A stretch of 64,000 nucleotides of DNA from Paraescarpia echinospica (GCA_020002185.1 CM034541.1:52775617-52839616), one strand, 5' to 3'; numbered from the stretch's first letter, positions 21,030-32,836 are shown. The notes: a model not told the origin generated them from the sequence alone. Numbers and translations are program-made.

Positions 21030-22261
21030 CCCCCTGCGAATCTAGTTTAAATAGATGCAACCTGTCCCACTGTCAACAGATCGCAGCAGGTTCTTTAAGA
21101 AAACTGCTGCCCCCTTTCCACTAAGATGGAGGCCATCTCTCATGTACATATCTTCCCTGCCAACAAATTATCCCCATAAATCTGTGAATCCCACCCCCTT
21201 TTCTTCACACATTTGCTCAACTAGTGCGTTGATCGCCATCCTCTTGCAGTTTCTATACGTTGCCCCCCTTCCTCCCATTATTGGCAAAATTCCTGACAAA
21301 ATAACCTGTTCAACTCTCGTCTTCTTTAGCTTCCTCACTAACTGTCTATACTTCTGTACTATCGTAGTTGTTCCCTCCCTGTCTGCATTATTTGTTCCTA
21401 CATGTACCAGTATAGACCCCCCCTTGCCATGTCCCAATACCTTCTCTACCCTGTCAGTTACATGTTCAATCCAAGCCCCCGGTAAACAAACAACGACGTC
21501 CTTCCCCTCGCTCAGTGTCTTGTCCGTCTTTCTCATAATGGAGTCGCCCATAAACACCCTCTCTTTCCTCATTGCCCCCTCAATCACTGCCTTAGAATAG
21601 CTCCTTCTTCGGCTTGCATCTGTCTGGTTGTTGTCTTTCCCCCTGTCGTCTTCTCTCCTGTCACATTCTCTTCCGATCCATTCTTTCCTGTCGCTTTTTC
21701 TCTTGTCACCTTTCCTCCTGTCAGCGTCCCTTTTGTCGACTTCTCTTCTGTCACATTTGATCTCACTTCCTTTCGGTCCTTCTTCTTTCGTCCCATCTCA
21801 TTTTCCTCTCTCCTCTCCCGTCCCATCTTCCCTCCCTCCTTCTCTACGGTCACTTCCTTCCCTGTCACCTTCACACTTGTCACGTTTTCTGTTGTCGATT
21901 TACCAATTTCTTCCCCTCCAATCACCTTCCCTCCTCTCAATCTCCTTTCCTCAGTTTTCTTGCCACTGCTATTCTCCTTCAGTCTTGCAGTATTCTCGCC
22001 TCTCTCCCTGTCGTCTCTCTCCATTCGACCTGCCTCCTTGCTAATTCCCATCTCCATTCCCTTCACAATATCTGTCAACCTAACTATCTCCTTCTGCAGA
22101 CACTCCACCTTCCAACATCCAATGCACTGAAAGGTGAATCCTTCCTCCATGGTTTCTGCCCATGACTTTCCACACCCGGACAATGCAAAATCTACCCAGC
22201 TGTGGCAGTGATCGCACACCAAGTGTCGCTTTGCCTTGACTTGCCGCTTGCAAGGCGCCAT
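21030..22261 (-). pseudogene. LINE ORF with zinc-finger-like head, charged linker and SGNH esterase
   Basis: Translation starts at 22261 (MAPCKRQVKAKRHLVCDHC). A CxxC...CxxC zinc-finger-like segment (CDHC to CIGC, residues ~16-49) is followed by a short predicted coiled coil. Then comes a ~110-residue Lys/Glu/Thr/Gly linker with VTGEK/GGK-like repeats. After one frame change near 21590 comes an SGNH hydrolase domain: block I VFMGDSIM, the oxyanion/Asn block HVGTNNA, and block V DGLHLS with the Asp-x-x-His pair. The triad residues therefore appear intact. Esterases of this type are known in ORF1 of CR1-type LINEs. Stops near 21030 and the frame break mark this copy as inactive or in need of sequence correction. 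The AUG-proximal end with a GC-rich start and ~40 bp AT-rich leader suggests the 5' end of the element is near 22300. Confidence 0.8.
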
Positions 22262-24290
22262 ATCCCGATCAGAATTTATTTAATAACTTAACTAACTTAG
22301 TCTTTATAAAGACTGTTTCCTGTGTACTACAGCACACTTTAGGTTACAAATTTCAATTACACAGCCGACTATTTATCCTAACACGAACGCTAACATTACC
22401 GGTAGTGACCTAATTTAAATACAATCAATTACGTTATGTCAGGCTGCTTTATTTATTTAGGTTACGCCGCCCGACAATCGCCCTTGCTTAATTTTAATAA
22501 CAATGCTACCTAATCAAAATATCTAGCTAGTACTGGCTTACACAGATATTATCTTATGTAAATAGTTTGATGGTTGTTATTTTATCTCCTATATATTCTA
22601 CCACATAATCAGGTTTGTTAAATCTTGTTTACACCATATCGAAGGCTAAGTTACCCTATTATCACTCACTATACTAAGGTGTTCTAAAATACTTTAACTA
22701 ACTAACTTCAAGCACAACTGCTACTCAATATATATTTATTGCAACTTTATGAATGATATTAAGGCAAGAATAATACTTATCAATCAGTAATTCCACTTGT
22801 TTATCAACTTTTCTGCACCGCCAATTTCTACGATGTATCTCCGCCAAATATAGCCTCGAAAAATGATATGTGGTGTCTAAATAAATTTGATTTCATTTGA
22901 TTTGATTGCATCTCCCTTGACGCATATTTAAAATTTATCTTTGTAAACCGGCGAATTTCCAAACGATATTAAATCAGCAAGGGTGATGCCAATTTACAAA
23001 AAAATGGTAAACTGGAAGCGGGTAAGAACAGGCCGTTCTCGATTCTCAATGTAATCTCGATATTTCACTAATACAACTTATTTGACGCTTTGTTTGCAAG
23101 CCGTTGATGAAAGAAGTGGTTCCGGTTAATAATAACAATACGTTGGAGTATGATTTCGAAAATTATTTGTGAAAACTGTATAATTCTGACTGCATACAGC
23201 ATAAACCGAGTAGAGCAGTATACGTGGAAAAAGGTATCGGTGTAGCAACTTCTATACAGCCCCCGGAAAACACTGCGGAAGTGTTTTTACATTAATTTGA
23301 AAACACTACCCTGGGTCCGTGTACGTACCGTCTATTAATTTTTCGTTCGCAAACTTTAGAAAGAAAAACGAGAAAGCAAACAATGTCAGCTTTCCGTTTT
23401 CCAATTTGATTTAATTAAACCGAAAAACAAAAAAACAAAAATATTACAAAGCGTTGTTCGTGTTTCTTGCACCAGAAAGAAAAACGATTACATCGCCTTG
23501 CACTCGTTTTTTTTGTTTCTCTGTCTCTTGATCTTTCGGCCGTGTTACCATCCATTTCAGTTGCTTGGTTGCGTCGATGGGAAAACTTAGTCGCGGGAAG
23601 TGGCATTGCCGCCGAAATTATACCGTTATCGATGCGAGCTGGAAGATCGACATTGTGTAATTTCGGAGCCGTTTTTTTTAAAGCGTTCCATAATTAGAGT
23701 CTGAATATACTGGTAATGCTACAACAATAATTATAATACAGTTTCCTACGTGTTTAATATGTGTTCGAAAACACCTGTAACAGAAATCGATATTGCGTCC
23801 TTATAGCTAGATGCTGATCATCGCATAGGGACTCCACAACACGATCATTTCCCTAATTCTTGATTGCTTTACTACTATGACACCACTATGTGAGTATGTC
23901 ACTTCCCCACATGAAAGCCACCAGCTATCACACCTCCGAAATTACCGACGCCTGCGCACAATTCTGCGAATACATGCCTACTAGGAGTGGGTGAGACACC
24001 TCACAATATCGAGGTCGCTCCTTCTCTCGCTGTACAATCCCGCCTGAGGGAGATAGTCAGCTCAATCGCACGAACATTCTCAAAGGCACCGTGTCCGCCT
24101 CGAAAACCGAATTCATTCTAACAAAATCCTACATGCCATTCCGCCTAATGAAGTCACTTATGAAACGCTCACTGTCGCTGTTGCCACTAAATCATCAACC
24201 ATAATTCGTGGCCACCGCCACACGAATGTTTTCACTGACTCATCACCAGTGTACGCAGTAATATACTACACAACAAAACTGTCAACGTGG
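22262..24290. other. non-coding stretch
   Basis: 22262-22460 is probably the 5' UTR of the LINE. A 3'-tail-like motif (ctaaataaatttgatttcat followed by ttgatttgatt) lies near 22876-22910. The remainder has isolated short frames (for example 23467-23697 and 23890-24270) with no domain that I recognise. Confidence 0.45.
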
Positions 24291-25479
24291 ACAGACTCAA
24301 CTTCTCCGGAGATGTCACTACGAACAAGAATGCTAAACTAAACAAGTATGTACACTCAACATTTGCGGAATGTTCACTACGAACAAGAACGATAAACTAC
24401 AAACTTAAATAGACTCAACTGATCTGGGGGTCGTTTCCACGAGCAAGAGGGTTTCCAAGTAGAGGCTTTGATAGTTGTCGCTGTGTATTCTGCCGTGCGG
24501 TTATTCGGTCTGACTTGAGGGAATATTTTCCACCGATGCCACATTTCAATTTGATTAGAAAATTAGTCTCTTATGTCACCAACTCACACACTTATATATA
24601 TAAAACACCATTTAGGAAATTAAAGCGCTTGCATTGACATTTAGTTCGACATCGTGCGTGCCAAGCGGTTGTCGACACCACTGTTTTCACAATTCGAGTC
24701 AGTTATGAGAATATGGATGTCAAGGTTTCATAGATCCGAACAGTAATGCATAAACATCGTTCTGAATATAATCACTTTCGGCAAATTAAATGGAAAATTC
24801 ACATTACAATTACGTAGAGTTTCATAGATGGAATACCATGAGCTTCCTTCATGGTTCAGCATAAACACTCAATTCACGCTTTTAATTTACCTGTATTTGA
24901 TGTTAATCCACCGCTTGTTGAGAGTTGTTAATGGTAAATGCACTATTGATGAATGTTTTATCAAATACAATTGCAAAAACACATGCACGGATGATTGTAC
25001 AGTAAAAGTAGACTCTGTAGTAGAGTCTGAGTGCTGAACATTCTTCAGGATAGTTAATGTCTGTGCAAGTTAGTACTTTCGGACATATCCAATACGTGAT
25101 GATTTTTACATTTGTACTGAAGAAGTTGTGTGCTACACCGACGGACGCCTTTACAAGGTAAACATTCACGTATGGGACATGTATAAAAGAAATAATATGC
25201 ATAAGTAGATTCTGGTTTAAGATAGCTACGATTTTAAAATGACTGAACAGTGTTGCTGAACATTTTCATCGTGCTTACTTTCAATAAATTGGGGTATCAC
25301 GAAATGTGTTTTCTGTAAAAACAATTAAGATACATCAATATACATATATGCGGTACCAAAATAAACCATATATGTTTACTACAGGCGAATATTTAATACA
25401 AAAATATCAGCTCTCCTGGCAAGTTCTTCAGAAAACGTTTGGAGAAACGTGAAGCCGTCGCATCGAAATGGCTCCTACT

Positions 25480-25645
25480 ACCATTAATTATAATAATAAT
25501 ACAATTTATTTGCATAGCGCCTGAATCAATCAGATTGCTCTCAGGCGCTTTACATGCATGTATACGTAATTATTAAAAATTGTATTATAGATACAAACAA
25601 AAATCATCCTAATATGTATATTATAATTTGCCATTTGTCTTGTAT
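25480..25645 (-). mobile_element. short non-LTR 3'-tail insertion within block D copy 1
   Basis: Absent from block D copy 2. It begins with taattataataataatac (reverse complement of a TTA tail) and contains gcgcctgaatcaatcag and ctctcaggcgctttacatg, matching in reverse the LINE tail at 42311-42385. Confidence 0.65.
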
Positions 25646-25764
25646 GTTCTGTTTAGGAACATAATTCAGGAACTCAATAACAGTTCTCGAGTACATATGT
25701 CAACGCCATTTTTGTAACATTCTCATATAGCGCAGTATTCAGTTGTTAAGACTACATTCATAAG

Positions 25765-25905
25765 AAGCATTCAGCCACGGTGCAATGAATATGCGAAGAC
25801 TATGCGTACACTGGAAAGCTATGTGAACTGGAGCAACGTAGATTGAACGAACTTGCCTAAGGTTCGACACGGCAGCACTTACTCAGGTTTGACAATGGAG
25901 TGAGT
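25765..25905 (-). mobile_element. SINE family A fragment (block D copy 1)
   Basis: The minus strand shows the ttgctccagttcac and gtacgcatagtc-type body and the B-box-proximal tgccgtgtcgaacc. It lies at the same point as 31915-32065 in copy 2, so it was inserted before the block duplicated. Confidence 0.7.
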
Positions 25906-26544
25906 CCAACAAGAACAATGCTAAAGTCATATATCAACATGTTGAATGATACTAAGCTATGTTACATTCAATTATAAATGGTTGTAAATTCACATGTTTC
26001 ATGTACTTTTGAATATCAACGATTTAAAAGTATTGTTGAGACGTGTTCTCTTTTTTTTTTATAAAACAATGCCATTTTGTGAGTAGCGTTTGATGGATTT
26101 GAATTGTATTGACATTTTTGTTTTTGTCGACTGTAAACCATTTCATGATTAGATTTCATTAGTATTTAATATTACACAGTGATATTTTACGATAGTCGCT
26201 TCGCGAGCATTGCATATATGTCAATCACCCGTCATCCGTATAGAGACGCCGTCATTTCGATATCGCTGAAAACCTTCGTCACGGAGATTCAAATCTCCGT
26301 CAATTGAAGGGCACCGCAGAAAAAATTACGTATTTATTATATTTTTTATTTTTAAATAGAACAAACGGAACGAAATTTTCGTTCCGTTTCAACATTTTGT
26401 TTCTCTCACGAACACATGATCTACACCCTGATCTCGCGGCAAAGTGTGCGCTCATTCGCGATCTGATTTCCCCACGACGAAGAAGCGTAACAACATGTCA
26501 CCCGAGCGGAATGCATCACCACCAAACAAATAGAGATACATAAC

Positions 26545-27495
26545 ACAGTTCCAGGACAATTGGGTTAAAGAATGGCCAAGCAAGATAGCGAGGAGCCACA
26601 AAGACAGCGCTTATGCCCTGTGTCGGCTTTGCCGGGGCAATTTCGGTATTGGTTCAGGTACGATTTTCCTTCCATTTCGCAATTTTTTCGTTCTTACCTA
26701 CGTTTTAAAACTAGTGACGGATGCTACTATGATTTTTGTTACGTAACTGATGTTATCTGACGCTACATACCCATAGGGTGCTCTGCACATCAGCGATGGT
26801 GTGCGCGCTCGCTTCTTCCAGTGAGTCACTTTATTGTTTATATATTTGTATCAATTTGAGCGAAAACATTGAAGAATTGCCGGCTTTTATTTGTTTGCTA
26901 CAGGGCAATCATCAACATTGTGTGCAGCAGCACGTTTGTCTATTTTATTATCTTGTTTGTTAATTGTCACTCAGGAGCGTTCGTCTTTCCTACGCTGCCC
27001 TGGTGACCAGAGTGGTAAGTAAACTGTCCTACAGCAATCAGCTGCTTATTGAGTTAGAGGTCCTCTGGCCAGATCTGAGGGAGAAATTCACCCCAAACAC
27101 AGGTACATACAGATATGCATCGTCAATTTTGACAACCTATAATAAAAGTGTTGATATAAAGTAGGCAAGTTAACAAACTAACACTAATAAACTAAGCACA
27201 TTGCATAATAATGCACTAATAGTTCTACTTTATTTGTATTGAGTGCTTTGCTTTGGTTTGCTTCATTGCTCGATCTGGCCAAACGTTTGCCAGAACACCT
27301 GCTCCCGGAGGACTGCTCAGATACCCGATGAATGGATGCGTTCTGGGCCGTCATGGCGCTATGCACCCCTGTAGGGGGAGATCACCCATTCGTCACCCTC
27401 GCAGCCGTCATGAAGGTTTATCTGCTCATGTCACACAGCAACGCCGACCCAGAGTGGGCCTTCTCCATCGTCAACAAGATTGACACGGGGCAACG
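26545..27495 (+). pseudogene. decayed multi-exon hAT-like transposase
   Basis: 26548-26658 encodes FQDNWVKEWPSKIA and ALCRLCRGNFGIGSG, a BED-like half finger with C-x2-C, ending at a donor (tcag|gtacg). A small piece near 27035-27105 (NQLLIELEVLWPDLREKF) lies between an acceptor (cctacag) and a donor (cacag|gtacat). 27265-27492 encodes LAKRLPEHLLPEDCSDTR, an in-frame TGA, then MDAFWAVMAL, VTLAAVMKVYLLMSHSNADP and WAFSIVNKIDTGQR. The last segment is the signature of the hAT C-terminal dimerisation region (S-H-x-N-A-D, F-S-x-V-x-K-I). Most of the catalytic core is not visible, so the copy is inactive. The reading frame continues directly into the minisatellite. Confidence 0.7.
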
Positions 27496-27497
27496 TG

Positions 27498-29275
27498 ACA
27501 TAATGGGTTACTTGAGTGTTTTGTTTGTCACGCTGTGTGACATAATGGGTTACTTGAGTGTTCTGTTTGTTACGCTGTGTGACATAATTGGTTACTTGAG
27601 TGTTCTGTTTGTTATGCTGTGTGACAGAAGAGTTACTTGAGTGTTCTGTTTGTTATGCTGTGTGACAGAAGGGTTACTTGAGTGTTCTGTTTGTTATGCT
27701 GTGTGACAGAATGGGTTACTTGAGTGTTCTGTTTGTTACGCTGTGTGACATAATGGGTTACTTGAGTGTTCTGTTTGTTATGCTGTGTGACAGAAGAGTT
27801 ACTTGAGTGTTCTGTTTGTTATGCTGTGTGACAGAAGGGTTACTTGAGTGTTATGTTTGTTATGCTGTGTGACATAATGGGTTACTTGAGTGTTCTGTTT
27901 GTTATGCTGTGTGACATAATGGGTTACTTGAGTGTTCTGTTTGTTATGCTGTGTGATAGAAGGGTTACTTGAGTGTTCTGTTTGTTATGCTGTGTGACAT
28001 AATGGGTTACCTGAGTGTTCTGTTTGTTATGATGTGTGACAGAAGAGTTACTTGAGTGTTCTGTTTGTTATGCTGTGTGACAGAAGGGTTACTTGAGTGT
28101 TCTGTTTGTTATGCTGTGTGACAGAATGGGTTACTTGAGTGTTCTGTTTGTTACGCTGTGTGACATAATGGGTTACTTGAGTGTTCTGTTTGTTATGCTG
28201 TGTGACAGAAGAGTTACTTGAGTGTTCTGTTTGTTATGCTGTGTGACAGAAGGGTTACTTGAGTGTTCTGTTTGTTATGCTGTGTGACAGAAGAGTTACT
28301 TGAGTGTTCTGTTTGTTATGCTGTGTGACAGAAGAGTTACTTGAGTGTTCTGTTTGTTATGCTGTGTGACATAATGGGTTACTTGAGTGTTCTGTTTGTT
28401 ATGCTGTGTGACATAATGGGTTACTTGAGTGTTCTGTTTGTTATGCTGTGTGACATAATGGGTTACTTGAGTGTTCTGTTTGTTATGCTGTGTGACATAA
28501 TGGGTTACCTGAGTGTTCTGTTTGTTATGCTGTGTGACATAATGGGTTACTTGAGTGTTCTGTTTGTTATGCTGTGTGACATAAGGGTTACTTGAGTGTT
28601 CTGTTTGTTATGCTGTGTGACATAATGGGTTACTTGAGTGTTCTGTTTGTTATGCTGTGTGACAGAAGGGTTACTTGAGTGTTCTGTTTGTTATGCTGTG
28701 TGACAGAAGGGTTACTTGAGTGTTCTGTTTGTTATGCTGTGTGACATAATGGGTTACCTGAGTGTTCTGTTTGTTATGCTGTGTGACAGAAGGGTTACTT
28801 GAGTGTTCTGTTTGTTACGCTGTGTGACATAATGGGTTACTTGAGTGTTCTGTTTGTTATGCTGTGTGACAGAAGAGTTACTTGAGTGTTCTGTTTGTTA
28901 TGCTGTGTGACAGAAGGGTTACTTGAGTGTTCTGTTTGTTATGCTGTGTGACATAATGGGTTACTTGAGTGTTCTGTTTGTTATGCTGTGTGACATAATG
29001 GGTTACTTGAGTGTTCTGTTTGTTATGCTGTGTGACAGAAGGGTTACTTGAGTGTTCTGTTTGTTATGCTGTGTGACAGAAGGGTTACTTGAGTGTTCTG
29101 TTTGTTATGCTGTGTGACATAATGGGTTACTTGAGTATTCTGTTTGTTATGCTGTGTGACATAATGGGTTACTTGAGTGTTCTGTTTGTTATGCTGTGTG
29201 ACATAATGGGTTACTTGAGTGTTCTGTTTGTTATGCTGTGTGACTTAATGGGTTACTTGAGTGTTCTGTTTGGAA
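27498..29275. repeat. 42-bp minisatellite, about 42 copies
   Basis: The unit contains gggttacttgagtgttctgt and ttgttatgctgtgtgac. Two classes alternate: a 42-bp class (gacataatggg) and a 41-bp class (gacagaaggg or gacagaagag). A run of variants (agagtt, agggtt, aatgggtt, the gttacgctg variant, agagtt, agggtt) recurs at about 27620-27840 and 28040-28260, indicating a higher-order unit. The 42-bp class is frame-neutral (MGYLSVLFVMLCDI) and the 41-bp class terminates the frame, so the array is not a protein repeat domain. Confidence 0.95.
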
Positions 29276-29333
29276 TGTGCGAGAGTGAATAAAAAAGGCT
29301 CAGACATTTGGATCCTCACAGGTTGACATGTAT

Positions 29334-29429
29334 GCATTGCCGTGTTGCAACACTTCGCTGCGGATGTTGGTAAACAACGTAAACATTCTAGGTCCTAAAA
29401 ACACACGCTCACATAGATAGGCACACGTA

Positions 29430-29461
<32 letters not shown>

Positions 29462-29703
29462 CACACACACATACACACACATAAAAGAGTTGGCCCCGGT
29501 TCAACGTTTTCTAATTAAATAATTAGGCTTTATTGTGTTAAAATCGAGACACTACTATCCTTCTAAATGTAATTAAGCTTTTGACTTACGCTTTAGCTAG
29601 ACTGTGCGCTGGGATTAGCATTCCTTCTAAATGATACATAGAATAAATTCTTATTTCTTAACCCCTAAAAGTCTGCATTTCTACGTTGAATAGACACATA
29701 AAA
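29334..29703 (+). repeat. duplicated block D, copy 1 (right portion)
   Basis: Matches 32434-32836: ttgcaac, ggtcct(a)aaaacac, a (CA)n tract, acataaaagagtt, gacactactatcctt and ttctacgttgaatagaca. It is the continuation of 24297-26213 after removal of the 3.1 kb insertion. Contains (ACGC)n/(CA)n at about 29428-29482. Confidence 0.8.
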
Positions 29704-29714
29704 TATCCTGTCCG

Positions 29715-30165
29715 ATATCGTACTTTTTAAGATCTGTATCATTACCTACCAAACACTTCCATGCAAGCAACCAGCACATATATGTGTATTAATTGCATAA
29801 TCCTGTAAAAAAAGCCTATCCAGCTTCGAACATCTAGTTCTGACTTACTTTTTGTTCTCAGAGTCAATACTAATATTGGGACTAGGACATTTTCTGTAGC
29901 TGCGCCAACACTCAGGAAAAGGCTCCGTTTTAGTACTAGATCAGTTTAATATATTACACAATTTGGCCGTCATTTAAAGACGTACCTTTATAACCTTGCA
30001 TATCCACCTTAGCTCCGTGGCGTATCGATTCCTCTCTTGTCGGCTTTAGTATGGCTTATCAATTCTAATATTAACTAACCCTTTTGTATTGTCGCGCCTC
30101 TCAGCTTGGTTTCCAAGGACTTAGGCGCAAAAGAAATGACCTTATTATTAATATTATTATTACTC
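29715..30165 (+). pseudogene. L2-like LINE, 5'-truncated 3' end
   Basis: About 29870-30000 encodes VNTNIGTRTFSVAAPTLR and GRHLKTYLYNLAY, the C-terminal signature of L2/CR1 LINE polymerases. A 3' UTR follows and ends with ccttattattaatattatta. The same sequence occurs on the minus strand at 61830-62280, where it is attached to a longer LINE. Homology here starts at about 29715 (atcctgtccgatatcg). Confidence 0.75.
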
Positions 30166-30598
30166 TTGTTAAACAATCATTGAGCAAGGATGCGGTTATA
30201 GAAAAGTCCGTACATTCAAATTTATGAAAACCAATAAAACCTTTGCGGGGCTCAAGTTTATTGCGTACCCATCTTATGCAAATTGCAAGCTGTTCGTGGT
30301 TTAACAGTTCACTCGCTTCGTCAGCCGTGATGCTAAAAATCCGTGTTGCGCAAGGAGCTAGCTATTTGTCGCAAGATCGTTACACCCGTTACCTACAACA
30401 TGTTATTTTGCATCTCGGCAAATCTGCGTATTTGCAGGCCTTTTCTTCGTGCTCTGCTGACAAATGTTCACATACATCACACATGGCCACATGTAAAGTT
30501 AGCAGGAGCATAATTGTTCACATACGTCACACGTGGTCACAGGTAAAGTTAGCAGGAGTACAACTGTTCACATATATCACACGAGGTTGCAGGTAAAG
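30166..30598 (+). repeat. sequence shared with 61400-61830, downstream of the LINE
   Basis: Same order and orientation relative to the LINE tail as in the minus-strand copy at 61400-61830. About 30465-30595 holds three ~55-bp tandem units (gttcacatacatcacac type). The 117-codon frame at 30243-30596 has no domain and I do not call it a gene. Confidence 0.75.
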
Positions 30599-32172
30599 TC
30601 AACTTCTCCGGAGTTGCCACTACGAACAAGGATGATAAACTAAAAAGTATATACACTCAACATTTCCGGAATTTTTACTACGAATAAGTTCGATAAACTA
30701 CAAACGTAAACATATTCAACTGTTCCGGAATTTTTATTAGAACAAGAACAATAAACTACAAACGTAGATATACTCAACTGTTCTGGAAGTCGGTTCCACG
30801 AGCAAGAACGATGATCGGGTTTCCAAGTAGATGACTTGATAATCGTCCACTAACACTGTTAAGGTTTGAATTAGTTTACAACCTCACACAAGTGGGCAAA
30901 CTTAACATAAGATCGTACGAAAGTAAATGCCCAAGCATCCGCCGCTGATTGACTCAAATGGTTAGTAGTCGCTGTCTATCCTGCCGTGCGGTTAGTCGGT
31001 CTGACTTGGGGGGAATATGTTCCTCCGATGCCACATTTAAATGTGATTGGAATTAATATTTTATGTCACCGACTCACAAACTAAAACACCATTTCGGAAA
31101 TTAAAAGCGTTTGCATTGACATTTAGTTCGACATCGTGCATGCCAAGCGGTTGTCGACACTAATGGTTTCCCAATTCGAGTCAGTTATGGGAATATCGAT
31201 GTCTAGGTTCCTTAGATCCGAACAATAATGCATAAAACATCGTTCTGAATGTGATCACTTTCAGCAAATTAAATGAAAACATCACATTGCAATTATTTCA
31301 TAGATGGATTACCATGAGCTTACGTCGTGGTTCAGTATAAACACGCAGTTCACACTTTTAATCTACCTGTATTTGACGTGAATCCACGGCGTCTTTGTGA
31401 GTCGTTGATGGTCAATGCAGTATTGATGAACATTTTACAAAATACAATTGCAAAAGCACACGAACGGATGGTTGATCAGTAAAAGTAGACTCTGTAGTAG
31501 ACTTCTTCAGGATAGTTCATTTCTATGCAAGTTAGTTCTTTTGGACATATCCAATACGTGGATTTTACACAGTACTGAAGAAGGTATCACGAAATGTGTT
31601 TTCTCTAAAAACAATTAAGATGCATCAATTTACAGACATGCGGATGCCAAAATGAACCATATATGTATTTACTACAGACGAATAATTAATACAAAAATAT
31701 CATCTCTCCCGGAATATTCTTCAAAAAGCCATCGGAGATAGGTGAAGCCGTCGCATCGAAATGGCTCCAACTACCATTTCCATGTTCTCTTGTATGTTTT
31801 GTTTAAGACCGTAATTCAGGAACTCAATAACAGTTCTAATGTTCATATTGTGTCAACGCCATTTTTGTAAAGTTCTCATACAGCGCAGTATTCAGTCGTT
31901 AAGACTACACTCAGAAGAAGCACTCAGCCACGCTGCAATGAATACGCGAAAATTATGCGTACACACACATCCACCACTGTATGTAGCCAGACACTTAATT
32001 CGGAGCAACGTTGATTGAACGAACTTGCCTAAGGTTCGACGAGGGAGCACTTTGTCAGGTTGGACAATGGCGTGAGTCCAACGAGAACAATGCTAAAGTC
32101 ATATATCAACATATAAAATCATATTAAGCTACGTCACATTCTATTATAAATGGTTGTAAATTCGCATGTTTC

Positions 32173-32218
<46 letters not shown>

Positions 32219-32540
32219 ATTTACAACGATTTAAAAGTATTGTTATATGCAACCGACTGAACGCATCAGAGGAAAATGTGTTCTTTGTTTTATAAAAACA
32301 ATGCCGTTTATTCAATGGCGTTTGGCGGATCTGAATCGGACTGACGTCTTCGTTTTTGTCGACTATCAACGCATTTCATGATTACATTAATATTGAATAT
32401 TGCACAGTGATATTTTACGATAGTCGCATCGCGAGCATTGCCATGTTGCAACATTTCATTGCGAACGTTGGTATACAATGCCACTTCTAGGTCCTAGAAA
32501 CACAAACGCTCACATGCATAGGCACTTACACGCACGCACA

Positions 32541-32590
<50 letters not shown>

Positions 32591-32836
32591 AATACACACA
32601 CACACATAAAAGAGTTTGCCCCGATTCAACGATTTCTAATTAAATAGTTACTCTTTATTGTTAAAATCGGGACACTACTATCCTTATAAATGTAATTAAG
32701 CTTTAAACTTACGATTTAGCCTTTGCTCAGGGCTTAACATCCCTTACTAATTATTATCTAAGTTATATATAATTATATAGTATATATTATTACATCTTAA
32801 CCCCTAAAAGTCTGCATTTCTACGTTGAATAGACAA
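30599..32836 (+). repeat. duplicated block D, copy 2 (uninterrupted)
   Basis: Collinear with 24297-26213 plus 29334-29703. It starts with four ~60-bp tandem units (tccggaatttttactacgaa type, about 30600-30800) and keeps the empty site gagcattgccatgttgc. It lacks the TTA-tail insertion found in copy 1. Contains (TA)n(TG)n at about 32172-32219 and (CA)n at about 32540-32586. No conserved reading frame is shared by the copies, so it is non-coding DNA. Confidence 0.85.
31915..32065 (-). mobile_element. SINE family A fragment (block D copy 2)
   Basis: The orthologous position to 25765-25905. The minus strand shows the ttcgttcaatcaacgttgct and tacagtggtggatg body segments. Confidence 0.65.

Larger units (their letters stand above)
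24297..26213 (+). repeat. duplicated block D, copy 1 (left portion)
   Basis: Collinear with 30599-32440: shared landmarks include tctgccgtgcgg, gacatttagttcgacatcgt, taccatgagctt, gaagccgtcgcatcgaaatg and tacgatagtcgc. It opens with about three ~60-bp tandem units containing ccgga...cactacgaacaagaa. The block ends at gagcattgc, where a 3.1 kb insertion begins; the remainder of the block resumes at 29334. Confidence 0.85.
26214..29333 (+). mobile_element. 3.1 kb hAT-like insertion with minisatellite, splitting block D copy 1
   Basis: The flanking sequence gcattgc is repeated at 26207-26213 and 29334-29340, while the paralogous copy has a single uninterrupted gagcattgccatgttgc at 32434-32450. 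The insertion ends are imperfect inverted repeats: atatatgtcaatc on the left, and atacatgtcaacc as the reverse complement of the right end (11 of 13 match). Inside are a decayed hAT-like transposase (26545-27495) and a 42-bp minisatellite (27498-29275). The duplicated target is 7 bp, or 8 with one mismatch, consistent with the 8 bp of hAT elements. Confidence 0.72.

Noticed and set aside
21628..22044. A + strand frame rich in Ser, Leu and Pro
   Set aside because: It is the antisense of the LINE's VTGEK linker.
27498..29275. A CRISPR-like array
   Set aside because: Units are contiguous with no unique spacers and the context is eukaryotic.
30243..30596. 117-codon frame and its reverse copy at 61465-61749 as a conserved gene
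   Set aside because: The frame continues through ~55-bp tandem units, no domain is present, and indels between the copies do not respect codons.
29334..32836. An LTR retrotransposon with ~370-400 bp LTRs at 29334-29703 and 32434-32836
   Set aside because: The direct repeats begin TG-like and end CA, but there is no primer-binding site, polypurine tract, gag or pol. The 24.3-26.2 kb copy shows that they are simply the right ends of a duplicated block.
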